Positions 32,400 to 42,828 of a DNA stretch of 64,000 nucleotides are shown here, in pieces. This stretch comes from Wyeomyia smithii (Eukaryota > Arthropoda > Insecta > Diptera > Culicidae), in contig NC_073695.1 of NCBI RefSeq assembly GCF_029784165.1, positions 97,135,485-97,199,484 on the forward strand, read 5' to 3'. Position 1 is the stretch's first letter, and every line of letters begins with the position of its first letter. The notes under the pieces are model-generated. The model was not told the DNA's origin and ran no database searches. It saw nothing but the letters and a program-made list of their open reading frames with translations. The position numbers and the translations under genes were made by a program.

Positions 32400-32960
32400 A
32401 ACTTTCACTGTCATGATTTTCAGTTGAAATTAAAATCTTTGATTTTCAATTTGCATCGAACGAGCTGAGATTGAAAGAGACTTTCAGCTCCAATCAGTTG
32501 ACTTTGATAGCAGCCTTTCTGTGGTTTCGAGGCACGATGCAGGCCTAACAAGCAAGTTGTCGTAGGTTCGAGTCTCGGCTCGGGAGAGACTTTTAGTGTT
32601 AGTAGGATCGTAGCGCTGGCCCCGCAATGGTCCTGTACACTTAACAGTTGGCTGCAAAGTCTGTGTATAAGAAACAGAAGGTCGAACTCCGGATCGGAAG
32701 GTAGCACCAAGGCTTTGCTTTGCTTTTTGTGTTGCTTTAGCGATGTTTATGCGGTTGAGAATGTAGATGTTTATATAGTTCATCGACTTCATGCAATGAA
32801 TTGGCTCAAATCAAATAATTTCGATACTAAATCAGACATTTTAATTCTTTCAATGACCGGACCCTGATTGAAAATTGACACCGCTGACGGTGACACGATT
32901 TTTATCATTTTCGTTTGCCGTGTCAAAATCATGCAGCACTGCACGTGACTCATCCCCCGT
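32400..32960. repeat. Dispersed repeat, copy 1 (with SINE inside)
   Basis: Blocks here recur in order at 37175-37560: GAACGAGCTGAGATTGAAA.. with GCACGAGCAAGCTGGGAATGAAA.., then TTTAGCGATGTTTATG.., then GAAAATTGACACCG.. with GAGAATTGACACGG... The 37-kb copy lacks the SINE, so the SINE is a later insertion. Confidence 0.6.
32513..32730 (+). repeat. tRNA-derived SINE
   Basis: A pol III box B, GGTTCGAGTCT, lies at 32565-32575 in a tRNA-like 5' part. A unique body and a CTTTGCTTTG tail follow. It is absent from the paralogous repeat at 37175-37560, which supports a mobile unit. It is similar in style to mosquito tRNA SINEs; the family is not named. Confidence 0.6.
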
Positions 32961-32984
32961 GCAAAAAAAGAGTCGGGTGTAATA

Positions 32985-33157
32985 TGGTTCAACAGATGAG
33001 GCTCGAACGTCTAATCGCAAACGAATGTGACCGGGATTCAACTGCGGGACGCCAAGGCTGCACAGGAATTCGCGCAGCAGCTGGAGGCAGCGCTACCCAC
33101 GGAAGAGCTGCTTGGCGCAGCTACTCTTGAAGATGGCTGGAGGAGCATCCGATCGGG
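32985..33157 (+). pseudogene. RTE-like LINE linker fragment (part 1)
   Basis: One frame reads VTGIQLRDAKAAQEFAQQLE and ELLGAATLEDGWRSIRSG, the stretch between endonuclease and RT in RTE-type LINEs. The rest of the same element probably resumes at 33541. Confidence 0.55.
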
Positions 33158-33540
33158 AATTTAGATACAAAACAAAGTTGTCTAGTCGCTCTAGCGATTA
33201 TGTTGGTACGATTTAGATTGAATGTAAGTTTAGTACCTAATAAAACTCCGAGGTCACTAACGCGGTCAACTCTTGTTAGATCTTGATTATCGATTTGATA
33301 GTTGAATACAACTGGATTTATTTTTCGATGAAAGGTTATCACTTGACACTTGCTAATGCTAATCATCAACTGGTTTTTGCGACACCAGTAAACAAACTTA
33401 TCCAAAAGTCCCTGAAGCCGCCGACAGTCGTCGATAGAGCGTATTATCAGATACAGCTTGAGATCGTCTGCGTATACTAGTTTACAGCCAACATCCAGCA
33501 GTAAGAAAACGTCATTGAAGAACAGCGTAAACAGCAATGG
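33158..33540 (-). pseudogene. CR1-like LINE RT fragment
   Basis: The minus frame 33537-33121 reads LFTLFFNDVF, CKLVYADDLKLYLI (catalytic YADD kept), CRKNQLMISISKCQVITF and VSDLGVLLGTKLTF. It is truncated on both sides and has no tail, and it sits between two pieces of an RTE-like element in the opposite direction. Confidence 0.8.
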
Positions 33541-34225
33541 TTCTAAGTTGCTAATTATGCACGACTACGGATTTCCAGACAAACTAACGCGGTTGATCAA
33601 AGCGACGATGGATCGAGTGATGTGTGAAATTCAAGTATCGAGGGCACTCTCGAGTCCCTCCGAAACCGGAAGAGGTTTAAGGCAAGGTCATACTGTATAC
33701 TTTAGTCTCTGGAGGACGCTTCGATGAAGTAGAATTATTCGACATACCAAGTTAACCGTCTACAAGACGCTGATCAGACCGGTAGTCCTACTACGGGCAT
33801 GAGACCTTTACTATACTTATGGAGGACCAACGCGCCCTTGCGGTCTTCGAGCGGAAGGTGTTGCGTACCATCTTCGGTGGACTGCAGATAGAGAACGGAG
33901 TGTGGCGAAAGCGAATAAACCACGAACTGCAGGAGCTGCTTGGGAAGCCATCTATCGTCCACACCGCTAAGATTGGCAGGTTGCGGTGGGCTGGGCATGT
34001 CTTGAGGATGTCGGATGACAGCCCGGTAAAAATGGTTCTTGAAACCAATCTGTCAGAGGCGGCACGGAGAGGGGCACAGCGGGCAAAGTGGATCGATCAG
34101 GTTGAAGATGACCTACGGATCCTACGCAAACTACAGAGCTGGCGAACTGCAGCCATGGACCGAGTGGAATGGGAGCGATTCTTACGTACAGCAAAGGCCA
34201 CAACACGGACTGTTTGGTAAGGTAA
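33541..34225 (+). pseudogene. RTE-like LINE RT fragment and 3' end (part 2)
   Basis: 33545-33690 reads MHDYGFPDKLTRLIKATMD and GRGLRQGHTV, then a deletion removes the catalytic box. 33819-34220 is an open 133-codon C-terminus with RALAVFERKVLRTIFGG, RLRWAGHVLRMSDD and a final helix-rich tail. A GGTAAGGTAAG microsatellite ends it. It is a different family from the 5700-6975 relic but the same C-terminal design. Confidence 0.75.
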
Positions 34226-34445
34226 GATAACATAGTATACGAGAAAGTTTTTGTTAAAAAAAGAATGCTTACTTTGTTTGTTCTAAAGAGTTTTAGGCAA
34301 CTAAATTGTCTATCTAGATTTTTTTTTCAAAAAACATCTGAGACGACCGATATTTTAAAATTCACTTTTATTTTCTACAATGATTACTTTTTAGTGCTGA
34401 ATCTAAAAGTTACCCATTGAAACCTCTCACGTCCACATTTAGATA

Positions 34446-34843
34446 TAGGGTAAATTAACCTTTAGTGGACGTCTTTCTCATAGTGGACCACTCGCCAGAT
34501 TAATTCAATTTCTCTTAACATAAATCGAAGTTTATAAATTTTTCTCGTGATTCTGAAGTAGATTATCTGGATAAGATATTTCCTGATAAAAGTTTTCTGG
34601 AAATTTGACGATTTTTCGAAAAAAAAAATTAATTCGGCAGGTGGTCCACTATAGGTAAATTAAACAATAGTGGACCGTTTTACTATATTTATATTAAGTG
34701 GATCGCCCGTTAAATTAACCCAATTTATTTTAACAAAAAACGGATGGAAGTTTTCTGAATATCCCTCGAGTTTTCGCATAAATTAAGTTAATCTGAGAGT
34801 TGTCCCATTATAGGAAAGAAGTCCACTATAGGTGAATTTACCA
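34446..34843. mobile_element. MITE with iterated AGTGGACC motif
   Basis: The ends TAGGGTAAATTAACC and, inverted, TGGTAAATTCACC lie beside TA. The motif AGTGGACC or GGTCCACT recurs about seven times in both orientations across 400 bp. No ORF. This is the third element in the window built on an iterated short motif. Confidence 0.65.
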
Positions 34844-34845
34844 TA

Positions 34846-35745
34846 TCTTTCGTCTTGACCCTAGACCATTTTTGTGTGCTACGCAGAATCACAGGTTTAT
34901 GTGGACAGGCCAAACGCTATTAAGGACGCTTTATAAGACAAAACCACACGTGCTATTTGTGAAATTTAGCCGAAATGTTGAAAAAAGTGGTCCAAAATTG
35001 GACCTTCAGTATTTTAACCACAACCGTAATCAACATCTGCATGGTGTAGTTTTTAAAAATAAATGTAATAAATCAGTATAACGATTCTGATAAATGTACA
35101 CATAACATAATATAATACTTTTTTGTTCAGGAAATATTGTAATTTTAGGTCAGCAATTCCAGAAAAATGTCCTAATTTGAATATATTTTGTTAATTGTCA
35201 TTTTTGATTTGATTGAAACTTTGGAAAGATGTTCTTATGGGCTTGATGTATTCGGTAATTTGAATAGCCGTAAGTGCTAAGCAGGGTATCCGGGTATCCA
35301 CCAGAATGATATGCTTGTGCTTCTAACTTCTTTAATTCTTGACCGGTTTGGGATCTTTACCCGTCAGAAGATTAAAAAATTTGGCTATCTTCAGTATAAG
35401 GACCCAAGGAGCGGTTGGCCCCATATGATTCCCGTACGGCTACTGACTGTGGAACTTTGTTCAAGATCGGAGATCTGCTCCGAAATGACCATTTCGGAGG
35501 CAACCCATCAGATGGACTCAGAATGAATATGAATCAACTTCAAGAGTGATTTCATGAAATTAGTAAAATGGTCAACAAAACAGTATCGACAACTGAGCTG
35601 ATTTGTCTCACCTGAACATGGTTCCGAAGATCCGGATTCACAGAAACCACTGGTTTCATTTGGTCCCGGATGCTAGAAATAATCAACTCTCCAAACTTTT
35701 GAACGCTCAAGATTCAAAATCGGCCAATAATTAAAAAAGTTTAAG
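34846..35745. other. No recognised feature
   Basis: Short frames only (for example 34872-35081 and 35311-35526) without recognisable motifs. Confidence 0.5.
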
Positions 35746-35749
35746 GGGA

Positions 35750-36323
35750 GCTTCGTAGCTGCAAGGTTACAAAGTCCGCTTTGATAAGCGGGTGGTCGTG
35801 GGTTCGAATCTTAGTAGGTTTATTCTCAGGCTCTCCACTACATACCCTTCCTTCAAGCTGAATTTTGTAGTATCCTGCTGACTTCCATCCCAACAAAAAT
35901 AAGTCCCTCTTATTATAAAACTGGTCTGAGTGACGTATCATAGCTTTCTTCAGGGAATTGTGATTATGGCACGATCTTGGCTGGAGGAACGAGATTCGAT
36001 AAGATTCCTTCCTTTTGACAAAAAGTTCTATTTACATTAAAACTGACCAGAGGTAAAGCACTAAGTGCCTCTTCAGGGAATTGTAATTGTGACGCGGTGT
36101 TGGTAGGAGGAACGAGGTTCCGATAAGACTCCTTCCTCGTGACAAAATAAGTCCTTCTTATAATAAAACTGATCATATGAATATTTATCCTCTCCAGGGA
36201 ATTGTAATTGACGATATTGGCACGGGAAACCCTCTCTTCTTAACATAAGAAGTCCCTCTTTGAATAAACCTGGCCAGAGGTGAAGTCTCACTCCAGTGAA
36301 TTATAATTTGGCGATATTGGTAG
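35750..36323 (+). repeat. tRNA-derived SINE with four tandem repeat units
   Basis: The tRNA-like head has box A (TAGCTGCAAGG, near 35757), an anticodon-like stem CCGCT-TTGATA-AGCGG and box B GGTTCGAATCT (about 35801). Four diverged tandem units of about 105-125 bp follow (near 35893, 36018, 36142 and 36245), each with CAGGGAATTGTAATTG-like and AATAAAACTG-like blocks. It resembles mosquito SINEs with internal tandem repeats; the name is not asserted. Confidence 0.7.
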
Positions 36324-37170
36324 GATAGAAAGAGGCTCAGTATTATAGAGCAGTAAGCTTGAAACGTAAGGGTAAAAACTCACACACAAGCATGGATATA
36401 AATGAAAAAAGCGTATCATTTACTTCAATAGTGATACTGGCAAATAATACGAAGTGCGGAATACAGAAAACACCAGGGCAATTTCACAAAAGATCAAATG
36501 TCTCTGGTCGCAGTGATGAGTCCACACAGAGTAAAAAAAAGTTTAAAGCACCCGAGAACCTTTTTGTCATTTTTTTATGAAAACTACAAATGATTTGACA
36601 TTGCTGGTTGTCGAATCATGGAGAAATTGGAAACAAAGTAGGGTGAATTTTCCAAAAAAAAAAAACAAGAAAAAAATTAAAGCGAGAATGGTTTGTTTGG
36701 TTGTTATAATATTGTCGGCAAAGTTGTAAATTGTTATTTTTTTCCCTTACAGAAAATTTATAAACCATAAGGTAAGAAATTAAAGAAGAAAAAAAACAAA
36801 AAAATTATAAATTGCATATTAGAGCAGAACGCGTTTGATTTTTCCCGTTTTTTTTTTCGACTGAACTCCGAACCCGAAACTTTTTTTTTTCGACCAAACG
36901 CGAACTCGAAAGTTTTATTTATGTGATTTTTTTTGTGTTCGACCCTAAAATTTTGAACCTCGAATGGTAAGTGTTTGTGATTTTTACATTCGCATGAAAT
37001 TAGACATCATTATCTTATAATTATGCTTATTGGATATAGTTGGGTTTCAAGTTTTTAAACTCAAACCCGACCTGAAAACTAGAAACCCGATCATCTCCAT
37101 TGCATAAACTACATCGATATGGTGTCTTCGGCGAAGTTGTAGACAGAGCAGCAAATTTTCACTGGAAGCA
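36324..37170. other. No recognised feature
   Basis: AT-rich with T and A runs. The 73-codon frame at 36359-36580 has no motif. Confidence 0.5.
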
Positions 37171-37174
37171 ACAG

Positions 37175-37560
37175 AATATCATATGAAATTGAAGGCTGTG
37201 AATATTGATTTCAGCACGAGCAAGCTGGGAATGAAATTACTTTCAGGTTCAATCGTTTGATAGTGGTAATACTGACTACTGCGATTTCGCACGCACTGTG
37301 TTGTTTTAGCGATGTTTATGTGTTTGAGAACGTAGATCCCCCCTTTATTTCACCGGCTTTATGCATTGGATTGGCACAGATCAAATGTATTCAACATGTT
37401 TCTAGAAAATTACATTTTTTTCACTGACATAATTTTCAATGAGAATTGACACGGGTGGCACTCAGTATCAGTCTCTATCTGAGAGATTGAAATTGCTGTT
37501 GTGCAATATCTTCTTTTTTCGAAATTTCGCAGCTCTGGTTGTAGATAATAATTTTGACCT
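37175..37560. repeat. Dispersed repeat, copy 2 (no SINE)
   Basis: Paralogue of 32400-32960 in the same orientation, lacking the SINE. It gives the empty-site comparison for that insertion. Confidence 0.55.
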
Positions 37561-38016
37561 GAAAAAATTAACACTATAAAAGAAAATCCCAATAAAAAAT
37601 TGTTTAACAGATTTCAATTTTTTTTTTCTTCAAGTTCAGTCAACTGTCATTGGTTAGCGCACAGCGTGTAGTTGTGTGTAATTTTCGTAGGAAAAAATCA
37701 GATTTTCGTAAAATTACGTTTTTAATTGATAGTTATATTTTTGTGTATTTTCTATAGAACAGGTTTTTTTTTCAGTGTAAGTTTTTTTTGGAAGGACAAA
37801 TTTACTATTTCGAATTTTATGAAAGATTACACAAATGAAACAAACCGTTCTGGCTTTTTTTTTTAAATTGAGGAAAAGCTATTGTTTTTTATTTCTTCAT
37901 GATCAGACAACAAAGCAAATCTTCTGTAGTTTTTGGAAAAAAAAATCAAGAAATGAGCTTTTTGAGATATCAAACCGTTCTGGCTCTAAAAATATTTGTA
38001 ATCATCGATACCCTTA
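37561..38016. other. No recognised feature
   Basis: AT-rich flank of the next element. Confidence 0.45.
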
Positions 38017-38253
38017 CTGCCGATAACCGCAAGTCAGTCCCATCTGTAAAAATATGAAATCGAGCAAACAGTTATGAAAGATATTTTATTCACGCTCTGT
38101 TATTACTAAATTAACATGAAATATTTTGACAATATTCATGCTAAAATATAATTTGCATACTAGCCTGCACTTATTACGTTGTAAAAACTACTGAAATTAT
38201 TGATTTAATGATAAAATCCTTGAGTGTGACTGACTTGTCGTTACATTCTACAT

Positions 38254-38458
38254 CAATGAGCATAAAAGAGAGGTGAGGAGGAGAGTGCATTTTCCTAGTA
38301 TTAGTAAATGCTTCAAATGTAAACAACTAGACGAACTCAATGGTAAACTCAAATAGCTACGTCACTATTTGGCATCATCTCTGGGCAGAAGGGGGCAAGC
38401 AGAGGGGCGCGTGCAAGTGTTAGTAGGTTTTCTCCTCACCTCTCTTTTATACTCATTG
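38254..38458. mobile_element. 205-bp MITE with 9-bp target duplication
   Basis: Inverted ends CAATGAGCATAAAAGAGAGG and CCTCTCTTTTATACTCATTG are flanked by a perfect ATTCTACAT duplication (38245-38253 and 38459-38467). A 9-bp duplication points to a Mutator-type mobiliser. No ORF. Confidence 0.85.
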
Positions 38459-38613
38459 ATTCTACATCGGAGAGAAAAGTAACCGCAAGTCAGTCACATT
38501 GCCATGTTAATGCTATAGTGCTTGTCGACGTGTTGTTATTCGTTGCCGTGGAAATCCGTCAATCCTTCACAGTTCGGAAGTCTATGTTCATGTGAACAGT
38601 TCCGAAAGTGTAG

Positions 38614-38880
38614 ATGTTGGAAAATCTCATGATGTACGGAACCGATGAAAGCTCATCCAGTGAGGATTCGGATGAAGAAACTGCAGCCGGGACTGAAGTT
38701 GGTTTATCCGACAACAAATGTCAAGATTATCAAAATCCGTTTGAGGTTCGAGCATCACCTTTGGCGATATCTTGGAACATTTTCCTGGACTCTGATGGAA
38801 GCTTTTTCGATACTGAAGATTTTCCGGATAGATCCGTGAAGAAGCGAACCAAGAAAAAAATGGATTTGAACTCATATTAG
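38614..38880 (+). CDS. Unknown 88-aa acidic/basic ORF within a repeat element
   Basis: It starts MLENLMMYGTDESSSSEDSD, an acidic Ser-rich head, and ends in a basic KKRTKKKMD tail just before TAG. I see no zinc finger, transmembrane segment or known motif. It lies inside the motif-iterated element 38017-39242, on its plus strand. It may be an element-encoded small protein, the remnant of a captured host exon, or chance. Confidence 0.3.
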   Translation: MLENLMMYGTDESSSSEDSDEETAAGTEVGLSDNKCQDYQNPFEVRASPLAISWNIFLDSDGSFFDTEDFPDRSVKKRTKKKMDLNSY

Positions 38881-39346
38881 CAGGAAATTGCTTCACATAA
38901 ATTCATAACCATTTCAAACTAAAAAATAATCCCAATAATTGATTAATTGTTACTAGATAACTAATTTTCATATAAACGGTCATATCGAACTTCTATTCTC
39001 CACTCTCAATCCATTTATTTTTTTTTAATTGGGACTGACTTTCGGTTATTTTTCCTCTGGGACTGACTTGCAGTTACTTTTCATAATGGGACGAAGCAAC
39101 TCGGTATTGATTTGCACTTTTGTTGAACAAACTACTATTTTTTATCGGTACATCTGAAAATACACTCAATGATAGGCCAAAATCCGATGCTTACTCAAAA
39201 TTGACAAAATTAGAGATGGGACTGACTTGCGGTTGCCGGCAGACTTAGTAGTGATAAAAAAAAGTAGGAGGTTGTATCCAAGACACGACCGCATACATGA
39301 CGTAGAACTACGTACACTATTAACAAATGCATTGAGTGTTTCATTA

Positions 39347-39443
39347 CCCTAGTAACACAACTGTTTTTATCAAAGTTTAATAGCGCTTTTTTGGCTGTAT
39401 TGAGCGCTATAAAACTTTGATAAAATCAATAATTCTACTTGGG
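39347..39443. mobile_element. 97-bp hairpin MITE, copy 1
   Basis: CCCTAGTAAC and CTACTTGGG mark the ends, flanked by TTA (39344-39346 and 39444-39446). The arms ATCAAAGTTTAATAGCGCT and AGCGCTATAAAACTTTGAT make a nearly perfect hairpin. A second 97-bp copy lies at 57006-57102. Confidence 0.8.
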
Positions 39444-39513
39444 TTATGAGTTATGATGTCTACTAATGAAGGGTTGTGAATTTCGTGAACCGGTTTCAGC
39501 AGTTAGCAGATCA

Positions 39514-39632
39514 TACCACACAAATCATACCATATCATAGACACACACACATCATACCATATCATTATACCATACACACATCATACCATATCATACACAC
39601 ATACACACATGATACCATATCATACACACACA
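39514..39632 (+). repeat. CATACCATATCATACACACA minisatellite
   Basis: About five units of 20-25 bases built on ATACCATATCAT with interspersed CA runs. Confidence 0.8.
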
Positions 39633-39639
39633 GCAAGCA

Positions 39640-41670
39640 AGCAAATAATCAGAGGACGTTATTTTTATTTCAACAAATAGTTCGTAGATTCAAACAACAT
39701 GTTTCTGTATTTGGGCAGATGCGTGTATAATTTTCCAATCGATTGCTGCAAGATTGAAGAAAATCGGTTGAAAACCAACCGAGCTATAAGCATTTGAAAA
39801 GGGACAAATTTCGTCCCAGTTTTTCAGTTTACATCCCTGTGTGGTATGCTAAAGTAAAACATAGTTCTACGCCAAAAAGGCATTTTGTTGTTCAAAATCG
39901 GTTGCAACCTTTGTGCTGCCCCAACAGTGGGGAAGTTAAGATACACGGACAACATGCACTGTGGAAGCTATTTCACCTTCTGTAAATTAGACGGCCGCGA
40001 CAGATGTAACTGCTAGAATCCGCACAGAATGCTTGCTTACGTTGTCAAAAATTATTAACTTTCAATGACTTGTTTATTTGCATTGAAAAAAGGCATTTTG
40101 CTGTTCAAAATTGGATTTGGTGATGACGATCTTTATGCTGCCCCAAACAGTGGGGGAATAATGGCAGTCTGGCGGGGCACGCTGAAAAGAACCGCGCTGC
40201 TACTGAGACGTGATGACCAACCACAGCGCAAGTGATTTATTTAATTTGAAGGCAGCCACAGGCGCAACCCGCTATTACTTCTGAGTGCTGTATCTGCTTC
40301 TACTGCTGTCAACGTTGTGGACGGTCCATCCAGCTCGCCTTCCGAGTAATGAATGTAGCTAGTTTTCCCAGAAACACTCTTTTACAGCCGAAGGGTGCTA
40401 CGTAGAAGGCCACGCCTTTCAGTTCAGTTGTCTAATTCTCTAATATTCTTTAGACGAATTATTCCACAATTCGCATTCGATATTTGTTTCCAGCGAATAA
40501 ACACCGATGGTGCTCTCACACACGCAACGGTTTTAACCCGTATTTTATTGCGGTTTGTAACATCAAGCGATTTCGTTTGCTCGTTGTTGCGTGTTGCATC
40601 ATGTTGCAACTTGGCAGCTGGGAGACGACGAAATTCTGTTAATGCTGATTGATTGAATCGACTACATGTTAGCTCTACATATTCGAATTAACTGCCTTTG
40701 TGAATGCGTTCTAACAGGGCAGTTTGTTATTAAATTCGGTTATGTGGATCGCAGCCTTTGTGCTGTCCCAACAGTGGGGGTATTAACTAAATAAACTACA
40801 ACAGAATTTGATTGCTAGGATCCCGCGAAGAATGTTTGCTTATGTTCACCCTTCAATAACTTGTTTATTTGCCTTGAAAAAAGGCATTTTGCTGTTTAAA
40901 ATCGGTTGCTGATCGCAACCTTTGTGCTGCCCCAACAGTGGGAGAGTTAAGATACACGGACAACATGTACTGTGGAAGCTATTTCACCTTCTGTAAATTA
41001 GACGGCCGCGACAGATGTAACTGCTAGAATCCGCACAGAATGCTTGCTTACGTTGTCAAAAATTATTAACTTTCAATGACTTGTTTATTTGCCTTGAAAA
41101 AAGGCATTTAGCTGTTCAAAATTGGATTTGGTGATGACGATCTTTATGCTGCCCCAACAGTGGGGGAATAATGGCAGTCTGGCGAGGCACGCTGAGAAGA
41201 ACCGCGCTGCTACTGAGACGTGATGACCAACCACAGGGCTAGTGCTGCTGCTAAGGAAAGACGACTGCTTTTGACAACTTGTCACTGTCCAGAACCATTA
41301 TGAGCGGCTTCGGCTGAAACAGGCTCTTATATAGGCCAAATAGCATGTTTTCAATTGCAAGGTAAATGATTCTGTCGACCGTGCTAGGGAAGCAATCATA
41401 TAACGACCAATCAGAGGACGTAATTTTCGTTTAAACAAGGCTTGACAATTATCAATAGTACAATAGTTTGCATAATCAATCAATAATTTTCTACATTTGG
41501 GTGGATGCGTGTGGAAAATTATACACAATTGCTGCAAAAATGAAGGAAGTCGGTTGAAAACAAACCGATTTATAAGCATTTAAAAAGGGACATATTTCGT
41601 CCCTTTTTCGTTAATAGTTTTTCTATTTACATCCCTATGTGGTAGGCTAAAGAAAAACGTAGTTCTACGT
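39640..41670. repeat. Local duplication with five hairpin modules
   Basis: 39895-40236 is nearly identical to 40906-41247 (offset 1011 bp). A module recurs near 39880, 40085, 40705, 40871 and 41090. Each has an AAAAGGCATTTT-type segment, then GCTGTTCAAAAT, then GCTGCCCCAACAGTGGGG, whose CCCCA-ACAG-TGGGG is a perfect hairpin (TCCCA or TGGGA variants at two sites). Outer blocks 39720-39850 and 41510-41650 are related too (GGTTGAAAAC, GGGACAAATTTCGTCCC). Confidence 0.7.
41321..41414 (-). promoter_or_regulatory. Minus-strand CCAAT/TATA promoter-like unit (copy D)
   Basis: On the minus strand, CTCTGATTGGTC (CCAAT box, about 41404-41415) lies about 75 bases before GGCCTATATAAGAGCC (TATA box, 41329-41334). 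Its downstream sequence runs into the hairpin modules, the first stem TGCCTT-TTTTC-AAGGCA (41090-41106 inverted) being about 230 bases beyond the TATA box. The same blocks occur at 2160-2640, 4650-4950 and 20700-20900. Confidence 0.55.
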
Positions 41671-42752
41671 CAAAAAAACCAATAGCCCAAAATGACATCT
41701 TTAGCCCACAGGTACATCTGTGCAAAGTTTCTGCCACATCAAATATGGTCGATAAAAATGGATGCCCGTTATTTTGTGGAATTCAAAGTTTCATTCTCAC
41801 AATATTAAATTTGATTGTTCGTTCGTCTCAGAAACGAAGAGAACAACATCAATTAGAACAAGAAGAGAAAAGATGATTGACGTTCTGTCACATCTGATCG
41901 CACACATTTTTCATTCATGTCAGTTGAAATAAAAAAAAATACGAATTTGAGCGCACAAAGGCAAAATGAACACCGCTGCCGATAATATGATACGCAAAAG
42001 GCATAAATTCGAAGAATGCGAGCTTGATGTTCAAAGTTTGCTTGGGAAGATTGTTTTAATGTGATTTAGTAACATTTCGAGTAACTTTCGTTTGCGGCGT
42101 GCGTTAGCGATGGACAAATAACTTAGCAAAATGTATATGTATTGCAATTGTTTAATTATTCTATATTTTTGTTAAAAATTAGAAGTCCAAAAAATGACTA
42201 AAACTGAAATCGTTAATTTCAGTGAAAATAAATTCGATTGTGTGATAAATAAAGACACATCAACTGTAAGATCTGAATAGAATAGAAGGAACATAAAAAG
42301 CTCTTTGCAGCAGTGCACACGAAGGAAAACGGTGCAAAAAATGAAAATATTACTTTTATGTTTGAGGCTAATATTAATTTGAATAATAGAAGATGAACAA
42401 TCAAATTTAATGAAATTAAAAGCGATTGACATCACACGGGTTTGTGCATATATTTTAACTGAAATTAATCCCTTGTACAAAATGAGAAATAAATTGAACT
42501 TTCGCAAAGCTTATATAAGTAAGTTATATTATCAACAAACCGAGTCGTAGCTAGATTTGGATTGATTTTACTCTATTTGTCAGCGTAATACTCCCCAAAC
42601 GGACTCTGCACTCCAACATTGAAATTTTAAATCATTACAGCCCATAGTTTCTCCTGACAGGTCTCTGCTTCATGCTATGCACATTGTACAACCTATAAAT
42701 CGTTCTAACTTTTTTAGATCTGCCAATAAAACTAGAAACATATACGCGCAAC
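41671..42752. other. No recognised feature
   Basis: AT-rich. The minus-strand frame 42172-42507 (111 codons) has no family motif. Confidence 0.45.
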
Positions 42753-42768
42753 TTTTCTTGTTTCGCAG

Positions 42769-42828
42769 GATGCTTGGGAATTACGTGACGGTTGATGATA
42801 AATTGATTCAAGGAATTAACGAGCGTTG
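42769..42828 (+). other. Candidate host exon (about 60 bp)
   Basis: An acceptor TTTTCTTGTTTCGCAG ends at 42768, and a possible donor GTTAGTGAG begins near 42829. One frame is open and reads MLGNYVTVDDKLIQGINER. The other two frames contain stops, which is weak support for that frame. The donor is not consensus. I do not recognise the protein. Confidence 0.3.

Larger units (their letters stand above)
38017..39242. mobile_element. Element with iterated GACTGACTTGCGGTTA motif
   Basis: The ends CTGCCGATAACCGCAAG (38017 on) and, inverted, CTGCCGGCAACCGCAAG (39242 back) share about 30 bases including AGTCAGTCCCATCT. The motif GACTGACTTGCGGTTA recurs in both orientations near 38030, 38230, 38485, 39035, 39065 and 39225. 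It contains an 88-codon ORF and a nested 205-bp MITE. The target duplication is unclear. Confidence 0.65.

Noticed and set aside
39293..39312. Palindromic ACGTAGAACTACGT-like motif, also near 18317 and 41662
   Set aside because: Short, and part of larger repeats; not enough to call a site.
41155..41215. Plus-strand reading GSLARHAEKN.. that faintly recalls the end of histone H2B
   Set aside because: Only a few residues agree, the preceding codons do not match, and the duplicate at 40145-40205 differs by an indel. The nearby TATA unit points to the other strand.
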